A stretch of 64,000 nt of DNA from CAVIQK01 sp964613035 (GTDB lineage: Bacteria > Bacillota > Clostridia > Christensenellales > DTU072), in the NCBI GenBank assembly GCA_964613035.1, contig CAZTFQ010000006.1:39778-103777 (forward strand), written 5' to 3'. This document shows, one piece after another, positions 27,518-34,660 of this stretch; the stretch's first letter is position 1; the number at the start of each line of letters is the position of its first letter. Made by a program: the position numbers and the translations under genes. Below the pieces are notes generated by a model. The model was not told the DNA's origin. It did not search any database and worked only from the letters and a program-made list of their open reading frames with translations.

Positions 27518-27545
27518 AAAATCCGCTTTTCGGCGGATTTTTTTT
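27518..27545 (+). terminator. Bidirectional terminator between rnpB and sigK
   Basis: AAAATCCGC and GCGGATTTT form a stem flanked by TTTTTTTT on the plus strand and by A-runs that give TTTTT on the minus strand. It ends rnpB and, read the other way, the convergent sigK gene, whose stop codon touches it. Confidence 0.88.
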
Positions 27546-28245
27546 ATAATCTGAAATCGGATCGGAGGAGTTCCGTTCTCAGTTTGGCCACCGCCTTTTT
27601 TTCTATTCTGGAGACGTAGGACCTGGATATTCCCAGTTCTTCCGCTATGGTCTGCTGAGATCGTTCCACGCCGTCACCGAAACCGAATCTTTCGATTATC
27701 ACGCGTTTTTCTCTGTCGGTAAGAGAATTATCGATAAGACGAGATATCTTTTCCGAAAGAATTTTTTTGTCGGCTTTAGCAAAGAGTTCTTCCTCGTCTA
27801 TCGAAAGCATATCAAGAAAGGTCATTTCGTTGCCGTCTTTATCGGTTCCTACGCTATCGTATAAAGATACGTTACAAAGAGTCTTTTTGTTGGCACGCAT
27901 AGCCATAAGAATTTCGTTTTCTATACATCTGGACGCATACGTCGCGAGCGCCGTACCGGATTCCGGTTTATACGACGATATGGCTTTTACCAGCCCCAGA
28001 GACCCTATGGACACCAATTCGTCACGATCGCTGTAATTGGTGTATTTCTTGGCTATATAAGCCACGAGTCTCAAGTTGTGCTTGATGAGTACGTCTCTTG
28101 CCGCGAGGTCGCCGTTTTTATATTTTTCTATATATTCCTTTTCTTTTTCTTTTGACAGCGGTGACGGAAAGCAATTGTCGTTGTCGATTTTCGACGTAAA
28201 AAAAATTATATTGGACAATAAGGAAAACAATCCTTCCAAAAACAT
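27544..28245 (-). CDS. sigK: RNA polymerase sporulation sigma factor SigK
   Basis: Late mother-cell sigma factor. 233 residues, intact and without a skin insertion. Hydrophobic N-terminal pro-sequence (residues 1-20, LFSLLSNIIFFTSK) followed by FPSPLSKEKEKEYIEKY as in pro-sigma-K, region 2 (IKHNLRLVAYIAKKY, ELVSIGSLGLVKAI, TYASRCIENEIL), and region 4 helix-turn-helix (TIAEELGISRSYVSRIEKKA). The pro-sequence implies processing by a SpoIVFB-type protease, not seen here. Start ATG 28245 has GGGGGATTGT upstream. A mother-cell-type promoter and a hairpin lie immediately upstream. Confidence 0.92.
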   Translation of the reverse strand: MFLEGLFSLLSNIIFFTSKIDNDNCFPSPLSKEKEKEYIEKYKNGDLAARDVLIKHNLRLVAYIAKKYTNYSDRDELVSIGSLGLVKAISSYKPESGTALATYASRCIENEILMAMRANKKTLCNVSLYDSVGTDKDGNEMTFLDMLSIDEEELFAKADKKILSEKISRLIDNSLTDREKRVIIERFGFGDGVERSQQTIAEELGISRSYVSRIEKKAVAKLRTELLRSDFRL

Positions 28246-28255
28246 ACAATCCCCC

Positions 28256-28282
28256 TAAAAAAAGCGACCTTAAAAGGTCGCT
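28256..28282 (-). terminator. Intrinsic terminator after nrdR, in front of sigK
   Basis: AGCGACCTT and AAGGTCGCT (28263-28282) form a 9-bp stem with a two-base loop, followed on the minus strand by seven T. It ends only 11 bases before the sigK start, so it should block vegetative read-through from the nrdR promoter into sigK. Confidence 0.85.
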
Positions 28283-28289
28283 ATAAGAC

Positions 28290-28320
28290 TACTGTATGAC
28301 GATATTACGGGAAAGTTGAC
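28290..28320 (-). promoter_or_regulatory. Sigma-E/sigma-K-like promoter for sigK
   Basis: On the minus strand GTCAAC lies 16 bases upstream of CATACAGTA. The -10 fits both the sigma-E consensus (CATACANT) and the sigma-K consensus (AC-N16/17-CATANNNTA) of B. subtilis. Predicted start near 28283 is at the foot of the nrdR terminator hairpin. The -35 is a better match for sigma-K than for sigma-E. Confidence 0.6.
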
Positions 28321-28328
28321 AAAAAATA

Positions 28329-28790
28329 TTATTTTTCTTCCTTTTTTACGAGTGTTTCGATAGCCTGGAGGAAGGTATTGATATCTTTGAATTCTCTATG
28401 GACGCTTGCAAAGCGTACGTAGGCAACCTCGTCGATTTTTACGAGAGCGTCCATAACCAATTCTCCGATTTTCTTAGAGGTTATTTCCTGAGCGAAGCTA
28501 TTATGGATATACTTCTCGATATCCGAGACTATATCTTCTATCTGCGTAGCGGAAACGGGACGTTTTTCGCAAGCTTTTAGAATGCCGCTCTTAACTTTAT
28601 CCCTATCGAAGGTCTGACGATTGCCGTTATTTTTTACTACAAGGACGGGGGTTTGTTCTATTTTTTCATAAGTCGTATATCTTTTCCCGCAATTTTCGCA
28701 TTCTCTGCGTCTGCGGATCGACGTACCGTCTTCCGATATACGAGAATCGATGACCTTAGAGTCCATTAGGGAGCAATACGGACATTTCAT
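28329..28790 (-). CDS. nrdR: Transcriptional repressor NrdR
   Basis: Zinc-ribbon/ATP-cone repressor of ribonucleotide reductase genes. 153 residues: MKCPYCSLMDSKVIDSR and CENCGKRYTTYE supply the four zinc Cys, followed by the ATP-cone (residues 46-140; VVKNNGNRQTFDRDKVKSGI and YVRFASVHREF). Expressed from a good sigma-A promoter 32 bases upstream, with GAGAGG before the ATG and its own terminator downstream, so it appears to be a single-gene unit. Confidence 0.95.
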   Translation of the reverse strand: MKCPYCSLMDSKVIDSRISEDGTSIRRRRECENCGKRYTTYEKIEQTPVLVVKNNGNRQTFDRDKVKSGILKACEKRPVSATQIEDIVSDIEKYIHNSFAQEITSKKIGELVMDALVKIDEVAYVRFASVHREFKDINTFLQAIETLVKKEEK

Positions 28791-28821
28791 AACAATAAAA
28801 CCTCTCTTGTATAATGATGAT

Positions 28822-28850
28822 ATTATATATCAAAAAAGAAGTTCTGTAAA
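28822..28850 (-). promoter_or_regulatory. Sigma-A promoter for nrdR
   Basis: TTTACA (28845-28850), 17-base spacer, TATAAT (28822-28827) on the minus strand. Confidence 0.75.
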
Positions 28851-28853
28851 GTG

Positions 28854-29129
28854 TTATATCGGTTGAGGAGGGGTTTTGTCTGCGTGGTTGGAACCCAATT
28901 CCACCAAAATGACGTCGTTGCCTATCTTAAGCACGCTGCGCCATGGGATAAAAATATTATCCGAAGAAAATGTTTTGAAAAGTTTTTTATCGGCAGGAAG
29001 GATTACGCCCAGAATCTGTCCCGAGCAATTAAACCCCATATCTATGATCCTGCCGAGCTTTTTGCCGTCTGCGATGTTGACGACTTCTTTTTCACGTAAC
29101 GAACAAAACGTATAATCGAGCGCATTCAT
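28854..29129 (-). CDS. YlmC/YmxH family sporulation-associated PRC-barrel protein
   Basis: 91-residue protein of the YlmC/YmxH group: EVVNIADGKKLGRIIDMGFN is the PRC-barrel start and IPWRSVLKIGNDVILVE its end. The family is typically found next to sigma-G or spore genes in Clostridia and Bacilli; the exact role is not known. It follows sigG by 44 bases and there is no terminator between, so it may be cotranscribed with it. No strong Shine-Dalgarno is visible before the ATG. Confidence 0.85.
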   Translation of the reverse strand: MNALDYTFCSLREKEVVNIADGKKLGRIIDMGFNCSGQILGVILPADKKLFKTFSSDNIFIPWRSVLKIGNDVILVELGSNHADKTPPQPI

Positions 29130-29173
29130 ATCATTAAGATATGCCGACGAAAATCGATATATGTTTTTTCTCG

Positions 29174-29935
29174 TTAAAAGGCTTGTTTTAAGTGTGAAAT
29201 GGCGGTCTTTTCCAGTCTAGATACCTGCGCCTGCGACATATCGAGCGCCGCGGAAATTTCCGTCTGCGTCAAGCCGTCGTAATAGCGGAGCATCACTACT
29301 CTTTTTTCTTTATCGGGCAATTCCGATAAGGCATGTCTAAGCGTAACGAAGTCCAACAGTTTATCTTCCGACGAGGAGTCCGCTATTTTATCTATAACAA
29401 GCAATTCTTCGTCGTCGGTGACGGTATCGTAGAGAGAAACGGGATCGCTTATTGCGTCCAGCGCCGACACTATTTCGTCTTCGGGGACGTCTATTTTCAA
29501 CGAAACGTCTCTTACCGACACGTCTTCCGTCGCGACCTGTCTCAGCTCTTCTCTTGCTTTAATTGCTCTATACGCTATATCTCTTATTCTTCTGCCCACT
29601 TTCATCGCGGTGCTTTCTCTGACGAAGCGACGTATTTCCCCCTCTATCATAGGTACCGCATACGTCGAAAAGCGTACTCCGTACGACAAATCGAAGTTAT
29701 CGGTCGCTTTTATAAGCCCGAGCATCCCTACCTGAAAAAGGTCGTCCGCGGGCTGACGGGAATCGCGGAATCTCTGCACTATCGACAACACCAATCGTAC
29801 GTTGCCGATAAGAAATTTTTCTCTTGCCGCTTTATCGCCCTTACTTATCGCCAGTAGCAATTCGTCGAGTTCTTTCGTTTTATACTTAGGCAATTCTGCC
29901 GTGTTAATTCCGTTGATGGTGACAGTTTTACTCAT
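29174..29935 (-). CDS. sigG: RNA polymerase sporulation sigma factor SigG
   Basis: Late forespore sigma factor. 253 residues, with the family N-terminus VTINGINTAELPKYK (matches the VEICGVDTSKLP anti-sigma contact region of Bacillus sigma-G), region 2 (LIGNVRLVLSIVQRF, DDLFQVGMLGLIKA, RFSTYAVPMIEGEIRRFVRE), region 3, and region 4 (EISAALDMSQAQVSRLEKTAISHLK). The start ATG follows GGAGAGCTTA. A sigma-F-like promoter lies in the 70-base gap after sigE, as in B. subtilis. Confidence 0.95.
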   Translation of the reverse strand: MSKTVTINGINTAELPKYKTKELDELLLAISKGDKAAREKFLIGNVRLVLSIVQRFRDSRQPADDLFQVGMLGLIKATDNFDLSYGVRFSTYAVPMIEGEIRRFVRESTAMKVGRRIRDIAYRAIKAREELRQVATEDVSVRDVSLKIDVPEDEIVSALDAISDPVSLYDTVTDDEELLVIDKIADSSSEDKLLDFVTLRHALSELPDKEKRVVMLRYYDGLTQTEISAALDMSQAQVSRLEKTAISHLKQAF

Positions 29936-29963
29936 TAAGCTCTCCGTTATGTAGCGAGCTTAA

Positions 29964-29993
29964 GTAGTATTACACAAAAATCGACAAAATATA
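29964..29993 (-). promoter_or_regulatory. Sigma-F-like promoter for sigG
   Basis: GTATA (29989-29993), 15-base spacer, then TGTAATACTA (29964-29973), which matches GGNNANANTA at all fixed positions but the first. This is the spacing and sequence of B. subtilis sigma-F promoters, and spoIIIG (sigG) is a known sigma-F target there. Confidence 0.55.
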
Positions 29994-30005
29994 CCTAAAC
30001 GATCG

Positions 30006-30713
30006 TTAAATAAATCTGGTAAATTCTTTCCTCATATCTAGCAAAATTTTCTTTTCCAATCTCGATATATAGGATTGAGAAATGGAAAATTCGTCGGCGA
30101 CTTCCTTTTGAGTCTTTTCCGACTCACCGAACAGTCCGTATCTCATGGCGATGATTTTTCGGTCTCTCACAGACAATCCTTTTACGACGGCTCTGAGTAT
30201 TTCCAATTCCGCGGCACTCTCGAGTTCTTTATATCTGACGTCAGAGTCGGTGCCGAGCACGTCGGACAACACAAGCTGATTACCTTCGGAGTCGGTATTG
30301 AGAGGCTCGTCCAAGCTGACTTCCGTCCTGACTCTGACCATTTTTCTAAGATACATAAGAATTTCGTTTTCTATACATCTAGAAGCAAAAGTCGCCAGCT
30401 TGATATTTTTATCTCGAGAAAAACTTTTGACTGCTTTTATCAGTCCGAGAGTACCTACGGAAATAAGCTCGTCCATTTCATAGCCCGTATTATCGAATCT
30501 TTTGGCTATATAAACTACAAGTCGGAGATTATGTTCGATGAGACGTTCTCGGGCGTTTTCGTCTCCGTTTTCATAAGCGTCGAGCGCTATGCTTTCTTCC
30601 TCCGGCGTTAACGGGACCGGTAATTCCGTAACGTAGTCGACGCGATTATCCGCACCGAAAAAGACTCTGAACTTAAGCTTCAGAAAATTAACGATTTCAT
30701 TAAAATCTATCAT
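30006..30713 (-). CDS. sigE: RNA polymerase sporulation sigma factor SigE (pro-sigma-E)
   Basis: Early mother-cell sigma factor. 235 residues with the usual amphipathic pro-sequence (residues 1-30, FLKLKFRVFFG) that SpoIIGA removes, then LPVPLTPEEE, region 2 (IEHNLRLVVYIAKRFDNTGYEMDELISVG type sequence, TFASRCIENEILMYLRK) and region 4 (VADEFSISQSYISRLEKKIL). The start ATG follows GAGGTAGAT, only a few bases after the spoIIGA stop, giving the classical spoIIGA-sigE pair followed by sigG. Confidence 0.95.
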   Translation of the reverse strand: MIDFNEIVNFLKLKFRVFFGADNRVDYVTELPVPLTPEEESIALDAYENGDENARERLIEHNLRLVVYIAKRFDNTGYEMDELISVGTLGLIKAVKSFSRDKNIKLATFASRCIENEILMYLRKMVRVRTEVSLDEPLNTDSEGNQLVLSDVLGTDSDVRYKELESAAELEILRAVVKGLSVRDRKIIAMRYGLFGESEKTQKEVADEFSISQSYISRLEKKILLDMRKEFTRFI

Positions 30714-30715
30714 AT

Positions 30716-31432
30716 CTACCTCCTCATTGAAGAATTGAGCAATACGGGTTGTCTGACGGGAATATCGGATATAGCTGCGGCTACGTCGAAGGTCTCGTCG
30801 GAAGAATCGTTATAATATAGTTTCAATCGGGCGGGTGCTATTTTTATCGCTTTCAGCCCTGCTACCGTCATAACAGCCGTAGTATCTACGGGACGTAGTC
30901 CTACGCTCTCCGCAAGACGCTTTTCCACAAAGACTATAGGGGTTCCTTCGTAACTGGCAACGTTACCGTTATCTAAAAATCCCTTGGAAAACGCACTTCT
31001 TTCTCCGTTGATGAGTTCTATTTTATATGACGTGCGTCTGGAAGCGAAATGTCGATTATACAGCAACTTGACTCCTTTTATCGTCAACCATACAGCCGCA
31101 ATAGCCGTAGCCGCCGATAATTCCGACAACGCATTAGGGACAGTCTCCGCGGTGAGAGACACTGCGTGTTCTATCGCTATATATATTACATAATCGACCA
31201 AGAAAAATAGAACGATTCTTTTTAGGTTATCCGAGTAAAGAATTGTCGAAAACGCTATAAATATAACCGCGACGTTAACGTAATACAACTCGGGTGCGTC
31301 GAATACCGATAACAACCAAGCCGCGGTCATGGAAAGAAACAACGTTTTATACAGTTCCGTATCCGAGCCGAGCACTTCTCCTGCCAAAATCGCCACGGCG
31401 GTTATCAATGCGAATTTCGATATAATTTCCAT
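30716..31432 (-). CDS. spoIIGA: Sigma-E processing peptidase SpoIIGA
   Basis: Membrane aspartic protease that matures pro-sigma-E in the mother cell. N-terminal half has five membrane segments (residues 1-20, 28-45, 52-70, 75-97, 107-122); the C-terminal half is a pepsin-like lobe that works as a dimer. The catalytic motif reads FLDNGNVASYEGTPIVFVE near residue 150, where the family usually has D-S/T-G; the Asp and Gly are kept but the second residue is Asn. The ATG at 31432 is preferred to a TTG three codons earlier; neither has a Shine-Dalgarno. An intrinsic terminator lies 11 bases upstream. Identification rests strongly on position before sigE. Confidence 0.88.
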   Translation of the reverse strand: MEIISKFALITAVAILAGEVLGSDTELYKTLFLSMTAAWLLSVFDAPELYYVNVAVIFIAFSTILYSDNLKRIVLFFLVDYVIYIAIEHAVSLTAETVPNALSELSAATAIAAVWLTIKGVKLLYNRHFASRRTSYKIELINGERSAFSKGFLDNGNVASYEGTPIVFVEKRLAESVGLRPVDTTAVMTVAGLKAIKIAPARLKLYYNDSSDETFDVAAAISDIPVRQPVLLNSSMRR

Positions 31433-31442
31433 ACACAACAAT

Positions 31443-31471
31443 AAAAAAGACGCTCAATTCTTCGAGCGTCT
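31443..31471 (-). terminator. Intrinsic terminator after ftsZ, in front of spoIIGA
   Basis: AGACGCTC and GAGCGTCT (31448-31471) form a stem with an eight-base loop, followed on the minus strand by six T. It separates ftsA-ftsZ from the sporulation block. Confidence 0.85.
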
Positions 31472-31499
31472 CATCTTTCGTATAAAGGGATAATAACGA

Positions 31500-32681
31500 C
31501 TATAGATTCTTTAATTTTCTGATAAACGGAGGTATGTTTTCTTCGTCCAACTTCATTCTGGAAGAAGGAATCTCATCGCCTGCGTCGGATATTTTCTCCG
31601 CGGGAGCTTCCTGGGAGGATTCTTTTTCGACGTACATACGGTCGATTTTTTCCGATTTATCCTTATTCATCGAGAGCGATTCCAAAACTTTGATATCGTG
31701 ATAAGGATTGATACCGCTAGAGCGTTTTTGGTTCTTATTAAATCCCGTAGCCACAATCGTAACGGAGACCTGGTCGTTGAAATCGGGGTCGATGCCGTAT
31801 CCGAAAATAATGTTCGCGTCCGGAGAAACGACTTCTCTTACCAATTCCGCGGCGTCGGAACCTGCCGTGATGCCCAAAGACGGGTCGCTGACGATATAAA
31901 GTATAACGCCGGTAGCGCCCATAATGGTCGTCTCGAGAAGAGGACTCTGAGCTGCTTGTCTGACCGCGTCGAGGACTTTGTTTTCCCCTTTTCCTATACC
32001 TATACCGATATGAGCGGAAACGCTGTTTTTCAAGACTTTTTTTACGTCGGCGAAATCCAGATTGATGATGGAATTACGCACGATCATATCGGTTACGCCT
32101 TGTATTGCCTGTCTCAAAACGTCGTCTATAACCATAAACGCTTTGATAAAACTGGTGTCCTTAGGGAGATACGAACGGACTTTTTCGTTGGGGATAACGA
32201 TAAGGGTATCGACATTCTTCTTCAATTCTTCTATACCCTTTTCGGCATTTTCCATTCTTACGGCACCTTCGAAACTTATAAAAGGCTTGGTAACTACCGC
32301 GACGGTTAAAATGCCCATTTCTTTGGCAATTCTTGCTACGACCGGAGCCGCGCCGGTACCTGTACCGCCGCCCATTCCTGCCGTAATGAAGAGAAGATTG
32401 GTCCCCTCCAATACTGCCTTGATATCTTCCGCAGATTCTTCTGCGGCACGCTTTCCGATATCGGGATCGGATCCCGCACCCAAACCGCCGGTAAGTTCTA
32501 CGCCGAGCTGAACTCTCGTAGGTGCTTTGGACACGTTTAAGGCTTGCCTGTCGGTGTTCATCGAAATAAACTCGCAAGAGTTGACTCCGGCAAGTATCAT
32601 CCTATTGACGGCGTTGCCGCCGCCTCCGCCTACGCCTGCGACCTTAATGACCGCGCCGAATTCCGCTGCTTTATTCTCCAC
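31500..32681 (-). CDS. ftsZ: Cell division protein FtsZ
   Basis: Tubulin-like GTPase that forms the Z ring. 393 residues: IKVAGVGGGGGNAVNRM at the start, the tubulin signature GGGTGTGAAP near residue 104, the T7 catalytic loop NLDFADV near 209, then a linker (320-380) and the conserved C-terminal peptide IPPFIRKLKN that binds FtsA and SepF; SepF is encoded elsewhere in the window. The start is GTG at 32681 with AGGAGG eight bases upstream. Cotranscribed with ftsA. Confidence 0.97.
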   Translation of the reverse strand: MENKAAEFGAVIKVAGVGGGGGNAVNRMILAGVNSCEFISMNTDRQALNVSKAPTRVQLGVELTGGLGAGSDPDIGKRAAEESAEDIKAVLEGTNLLFITAGMGGGTGTGAAPVVARIAKEMGILTVAVVTKPFISFEGAVRMENAEKGIEELKKNVDTLIVIPNEKVRSYLPKDTSFIKAFMVIDDVLRQAIQGVTDMIVRNSIINLDFADVKKVLKNSVSAHIGIGIGKGENKVLDAVRQAAQSPLLETTIMGATGVILYIVSDPSLGITAGSDAAELVREVVSPDANIIFGYGIDPDFNDQVSVTIVATGFNKNQKRSSGINPYHDIKVLESLSMNKDKSEKIDRMYVEKESSQEAPAEKISDAGDEIPSSRMKLDEENIPPFIRKLKNL

Positions 32682-32693
32682 TTTTTATTCCTC

Positions 32694-33851
32694 CTATATT
32701 CTGAAAAGAGAGCGAAACGCTTTCTTTATGCCTCGGTTGTTCTGAAGTTCTGCATATATCATCAAGGACGCGAGGGACGAATCCTTGGCAGAATTTAATT
32801 CCGCGTGAGACGGAGCCACGGTAGTTACCAGTCTGTTGAGGACGGTTTCGACGATACCTTTGACTCCTACTATATTGGCTATACCGTCTCCGGTCAATGC
32901 GACGGGGACGCTTTCTCCTATATCCTGCTTGATGCTTTCGATAACTTTTTTGATGCTTTTTCCTATATGGTGTACTACTTCGAAGCACACTTCGTTGACG
33001 TCCACCATAGAATACGTTTTGACGGAATTACCGACGCTTAAGGTATATTTGGAATCGGTCGTCGTACGTACGTTGAGATTGATTTTTTTAATCAATTCGA
33101 GAGATTCCGAGTACCCCACGTTACATTTATCCATAATTCCGGCAGCTATATGAGCGGTGCCCAGCGGAAAAGTCGTGCTGAAGAGTATGCCGTCTTCCTT
33201 GAAATATGCCACGGACGTCGACATAAAATCGGAATCGACCAAAATGACGCCTTTTTCCGATAACTCTGTCGGAACAACGTACATGCCTTCCGATAATACC
33301 GTAGGGCAATAAGAGATTTTCAGCCCGAGGCGCGCGGCGATTCTGTCGAAGATATCCAAAAAATACTTTTCTGCAAGCACGTACGACAAATCTGCCAGCA
33401 AACTCTTGGTGACGATACCCAAAGGATTGTTGACTTTTAGCAAGCTGTCCGTGCCGTAAAAATTGGGTGTGCACGCCAATGCTATATAGTTGCCTTTTCC
33501 CGTATACGTATCGCCGAATTTATGGACTTCTTCTACGTGCGCGTTGTTAACTTTAACTGCTCTGTCGAAGTCGTATCTGAATTGCTTTTCTACTACCGGA
33601 GTAAACTCTCCGGGAACGCCTACGGTCAATTTTTTTATTTTTATTCCGCAAGCCGATTCGGCGTTTTCTTTAAGCTTCTGCACTATTACGGCGAGACTCT
33701 GCTCGTCGAAAAATCTGCCGTCGGTATATCCGTCGTAAGAACTATCCTCTCTATAGAGTATACGAAGCACCTTGCCGTCTTCCTTAGAAAGAAGCAAGGT
33801 TATCGTATCGGATTTAACGTTAAGAACAGCGTTGACGAACAAATTATTCAT
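32694..33851 (-). CDS. ftsA: FtsA-like cell division ATPase
   Basis: Actin-like membrane tether for FtsZ. The 385-residue protein is divergent, but its position before ftsZ, the actin-fold phosphate motifs (VILVDSDFMSTSVAYF near 205 and ALTGDGIANIVGVKG near 325), the SHS2/1C-like insertion (70-170), and a C-terminal amphipathic helix IKKAFRSLFRI support FtsA. The N-terminal strand (VNAVLNVKSDTITLLL) lacks the usual DxGS. PilM is an alternative fold relative, but the context argues against it. The start ATG has GGTGGAGAT upstream. Confidence 0.85.
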   Translation of the reverse strand: MNNLFVNAVLNVKSDTITLLLSKEDGKVLRILYREDSSYDGYTDGRFFDEQSLAVIVQKLKENAESACGIKIKKLTVGVPGEFTPVVEKQFRYDFDRAVKVNNAHVEEVHKFGDTYTGKGNYIALACTPNFYGTDSLLKVNNPLGIVTKSLLADLSYVLAEKYFLDIFDRIAARLGLKISYCPTVLSEGMYVVPTELSEKGVILVDSDFMSTSVAYFKEDGILFSTTFPLGTAHIAAGIMDKCNVGYSESLELIKKINLNVRTTTDSKYTLSVGNSVKTYSMVDVNEVCFEVVHHIGKSIKKVIESIKQDIGESVPVALTGDGIANIVGVKGIVETVLNRLVTTVAPSHAELNSAKDSSLASLMIYAELQNNRGIKKAFRSLFRI

Positions 33852-33909
33852 ATCTCCACCGAAGTTTCGCTACGGACGTCGCGAATCTTGTTTCGTTTTT
33901 CTTAGAATT

Positions 33910-33938
33910 ATTATAATAAAGTAAATATATAAAGTCAA
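33910..33938 (-). promoter_or_regulatory. Sigma-A promoter for ftsA-ftsZ
   Basis: TTGACT (33933-33938), 17-base spacer, TATAAT (33910-33915) on the minus strand: the strongest vegetative promoter in the dcw region. It gives ftsA-ftsZ a separate, high-level input after ftsQ, with a leader of about 50 nt. Confidence 0.85.
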
Positions 33939-33954
33939 TAAAAAAGTAATTTTT

Positions 33955-34659
33955 CTAAAGGCTCATATCGCGTCTTTCGGACTCGGGCTTGTCAAAAAAT
34001 GTATTAAGCTTGGCTCTAAGTGCGTCCACGAGCTTATCATGAGAGGATTGTACGGTCATATCGAAGTCGAACGAGACGTTTTCAAAGTCGCGCAAGTACA
34101 CTTTTACTCCGCCGTCTTCGTTAAATTCAATACTCTCGACAAAAGCGATAAAACCTTCGTCGTCGAAGTTTTCTCCGTAAAAGGCATACGCAAGGCTGCG
34201 AGCGAATTTAAGCTGGGGGATATTGAGGGTATCCGAGACCCGGACGCCGAGGATCGATATAAGGTCGGAATACGAGTCGTCATAGGATACTTTTTCTTTA
34301 ATAAGAAAATCCGCGTCGGTCGGAACGACTTTTTCGTCGTCGGTATGGACAATAAAAGTCGGTTTCAGCACCTTGACGTTGACGACGACTTTATTGGGAT
34401 AAATTCTGTCTATGGATTCTAATTGAAGCCGACCCGTTTTCACGGTCTCGGCTAGAGCGTCTTCGGCATAAGCGTCCTTGACGGACAGAATGCTCTTTCC
34501 CTTTTCTATGCCGCATATCGAAGCTATTTCATCTGCGGTATACGTAGTCGGCTCCGAAAATCTAACCTCTATCTCGTCTATATTAAAAACCTGTCCCGCT
34601 ACAGCCAATGCTGCAATGAGAACTAAGCCTATAATAATTGCGACGATTCTTTTGTTCAT
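33955..34659 (-). CDS. ftsQ: Cell division protein FtsQ/DivIB
   Basis: Bitopic divisome protein. 234 residues: N-terminal membrane segment (5-22), then a POTRA-like domain (about 25-95: VFNIDEIEVRFSEPTTYTADEIASICGIEKGKSIL), and the FtsQ beta domain (100-215). The IDRIYPNKVVVNVKV strand is typical. It is short and has almost no cytoplasmic tail. Follows murA by one base, and lies just before the ftsA promoter. Confidence 0.88.
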   Translation of the reverse strand: MNKRIVAIIIGLVLIAALAVAGQVFNIDEIEVRFSEPTTYTADEIASICGIEKGKSILSVKDAYAEDALAETVKTGRLQLESIDRIYPNKVVVNVKVLKPTFIVHTDDEKVVPTDADFLIKEKVSYDDSYSDLISILGVRVSDTLNIPQLKFARSLAYAFYGENFDDEGFIAFVESIEFNEDGGVKVYLRDFENVSFDFDMTVQSSHDKLVDALRAKLNTFFDKPESERRDMSL

Positions 34660-34660
34660 A

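Noticed and set aside
27544..28245. sigK interrupted by a skin-like element
   Set aside because: The reading frame is intact over 233 residues.
29130..29173. Separate sigma-G promoter before ylmC
   Set aside because: CATATCTTA and an ATA upstream resemble forespore promoter parts, but spacing and -10 fit poorly.
29970..29990. TGTCGAT near sigG as a Spo0A box
   Set aside because: One mismatch and it lies inside the spacer of the sigma-F-like promoter; likely chance.
32694..33851. ftsA-like gene as pilM
   Set aside because: No pilus genes nearby; position directly before ftsZ and the amphipathic C-terminal helix favour FtsA.
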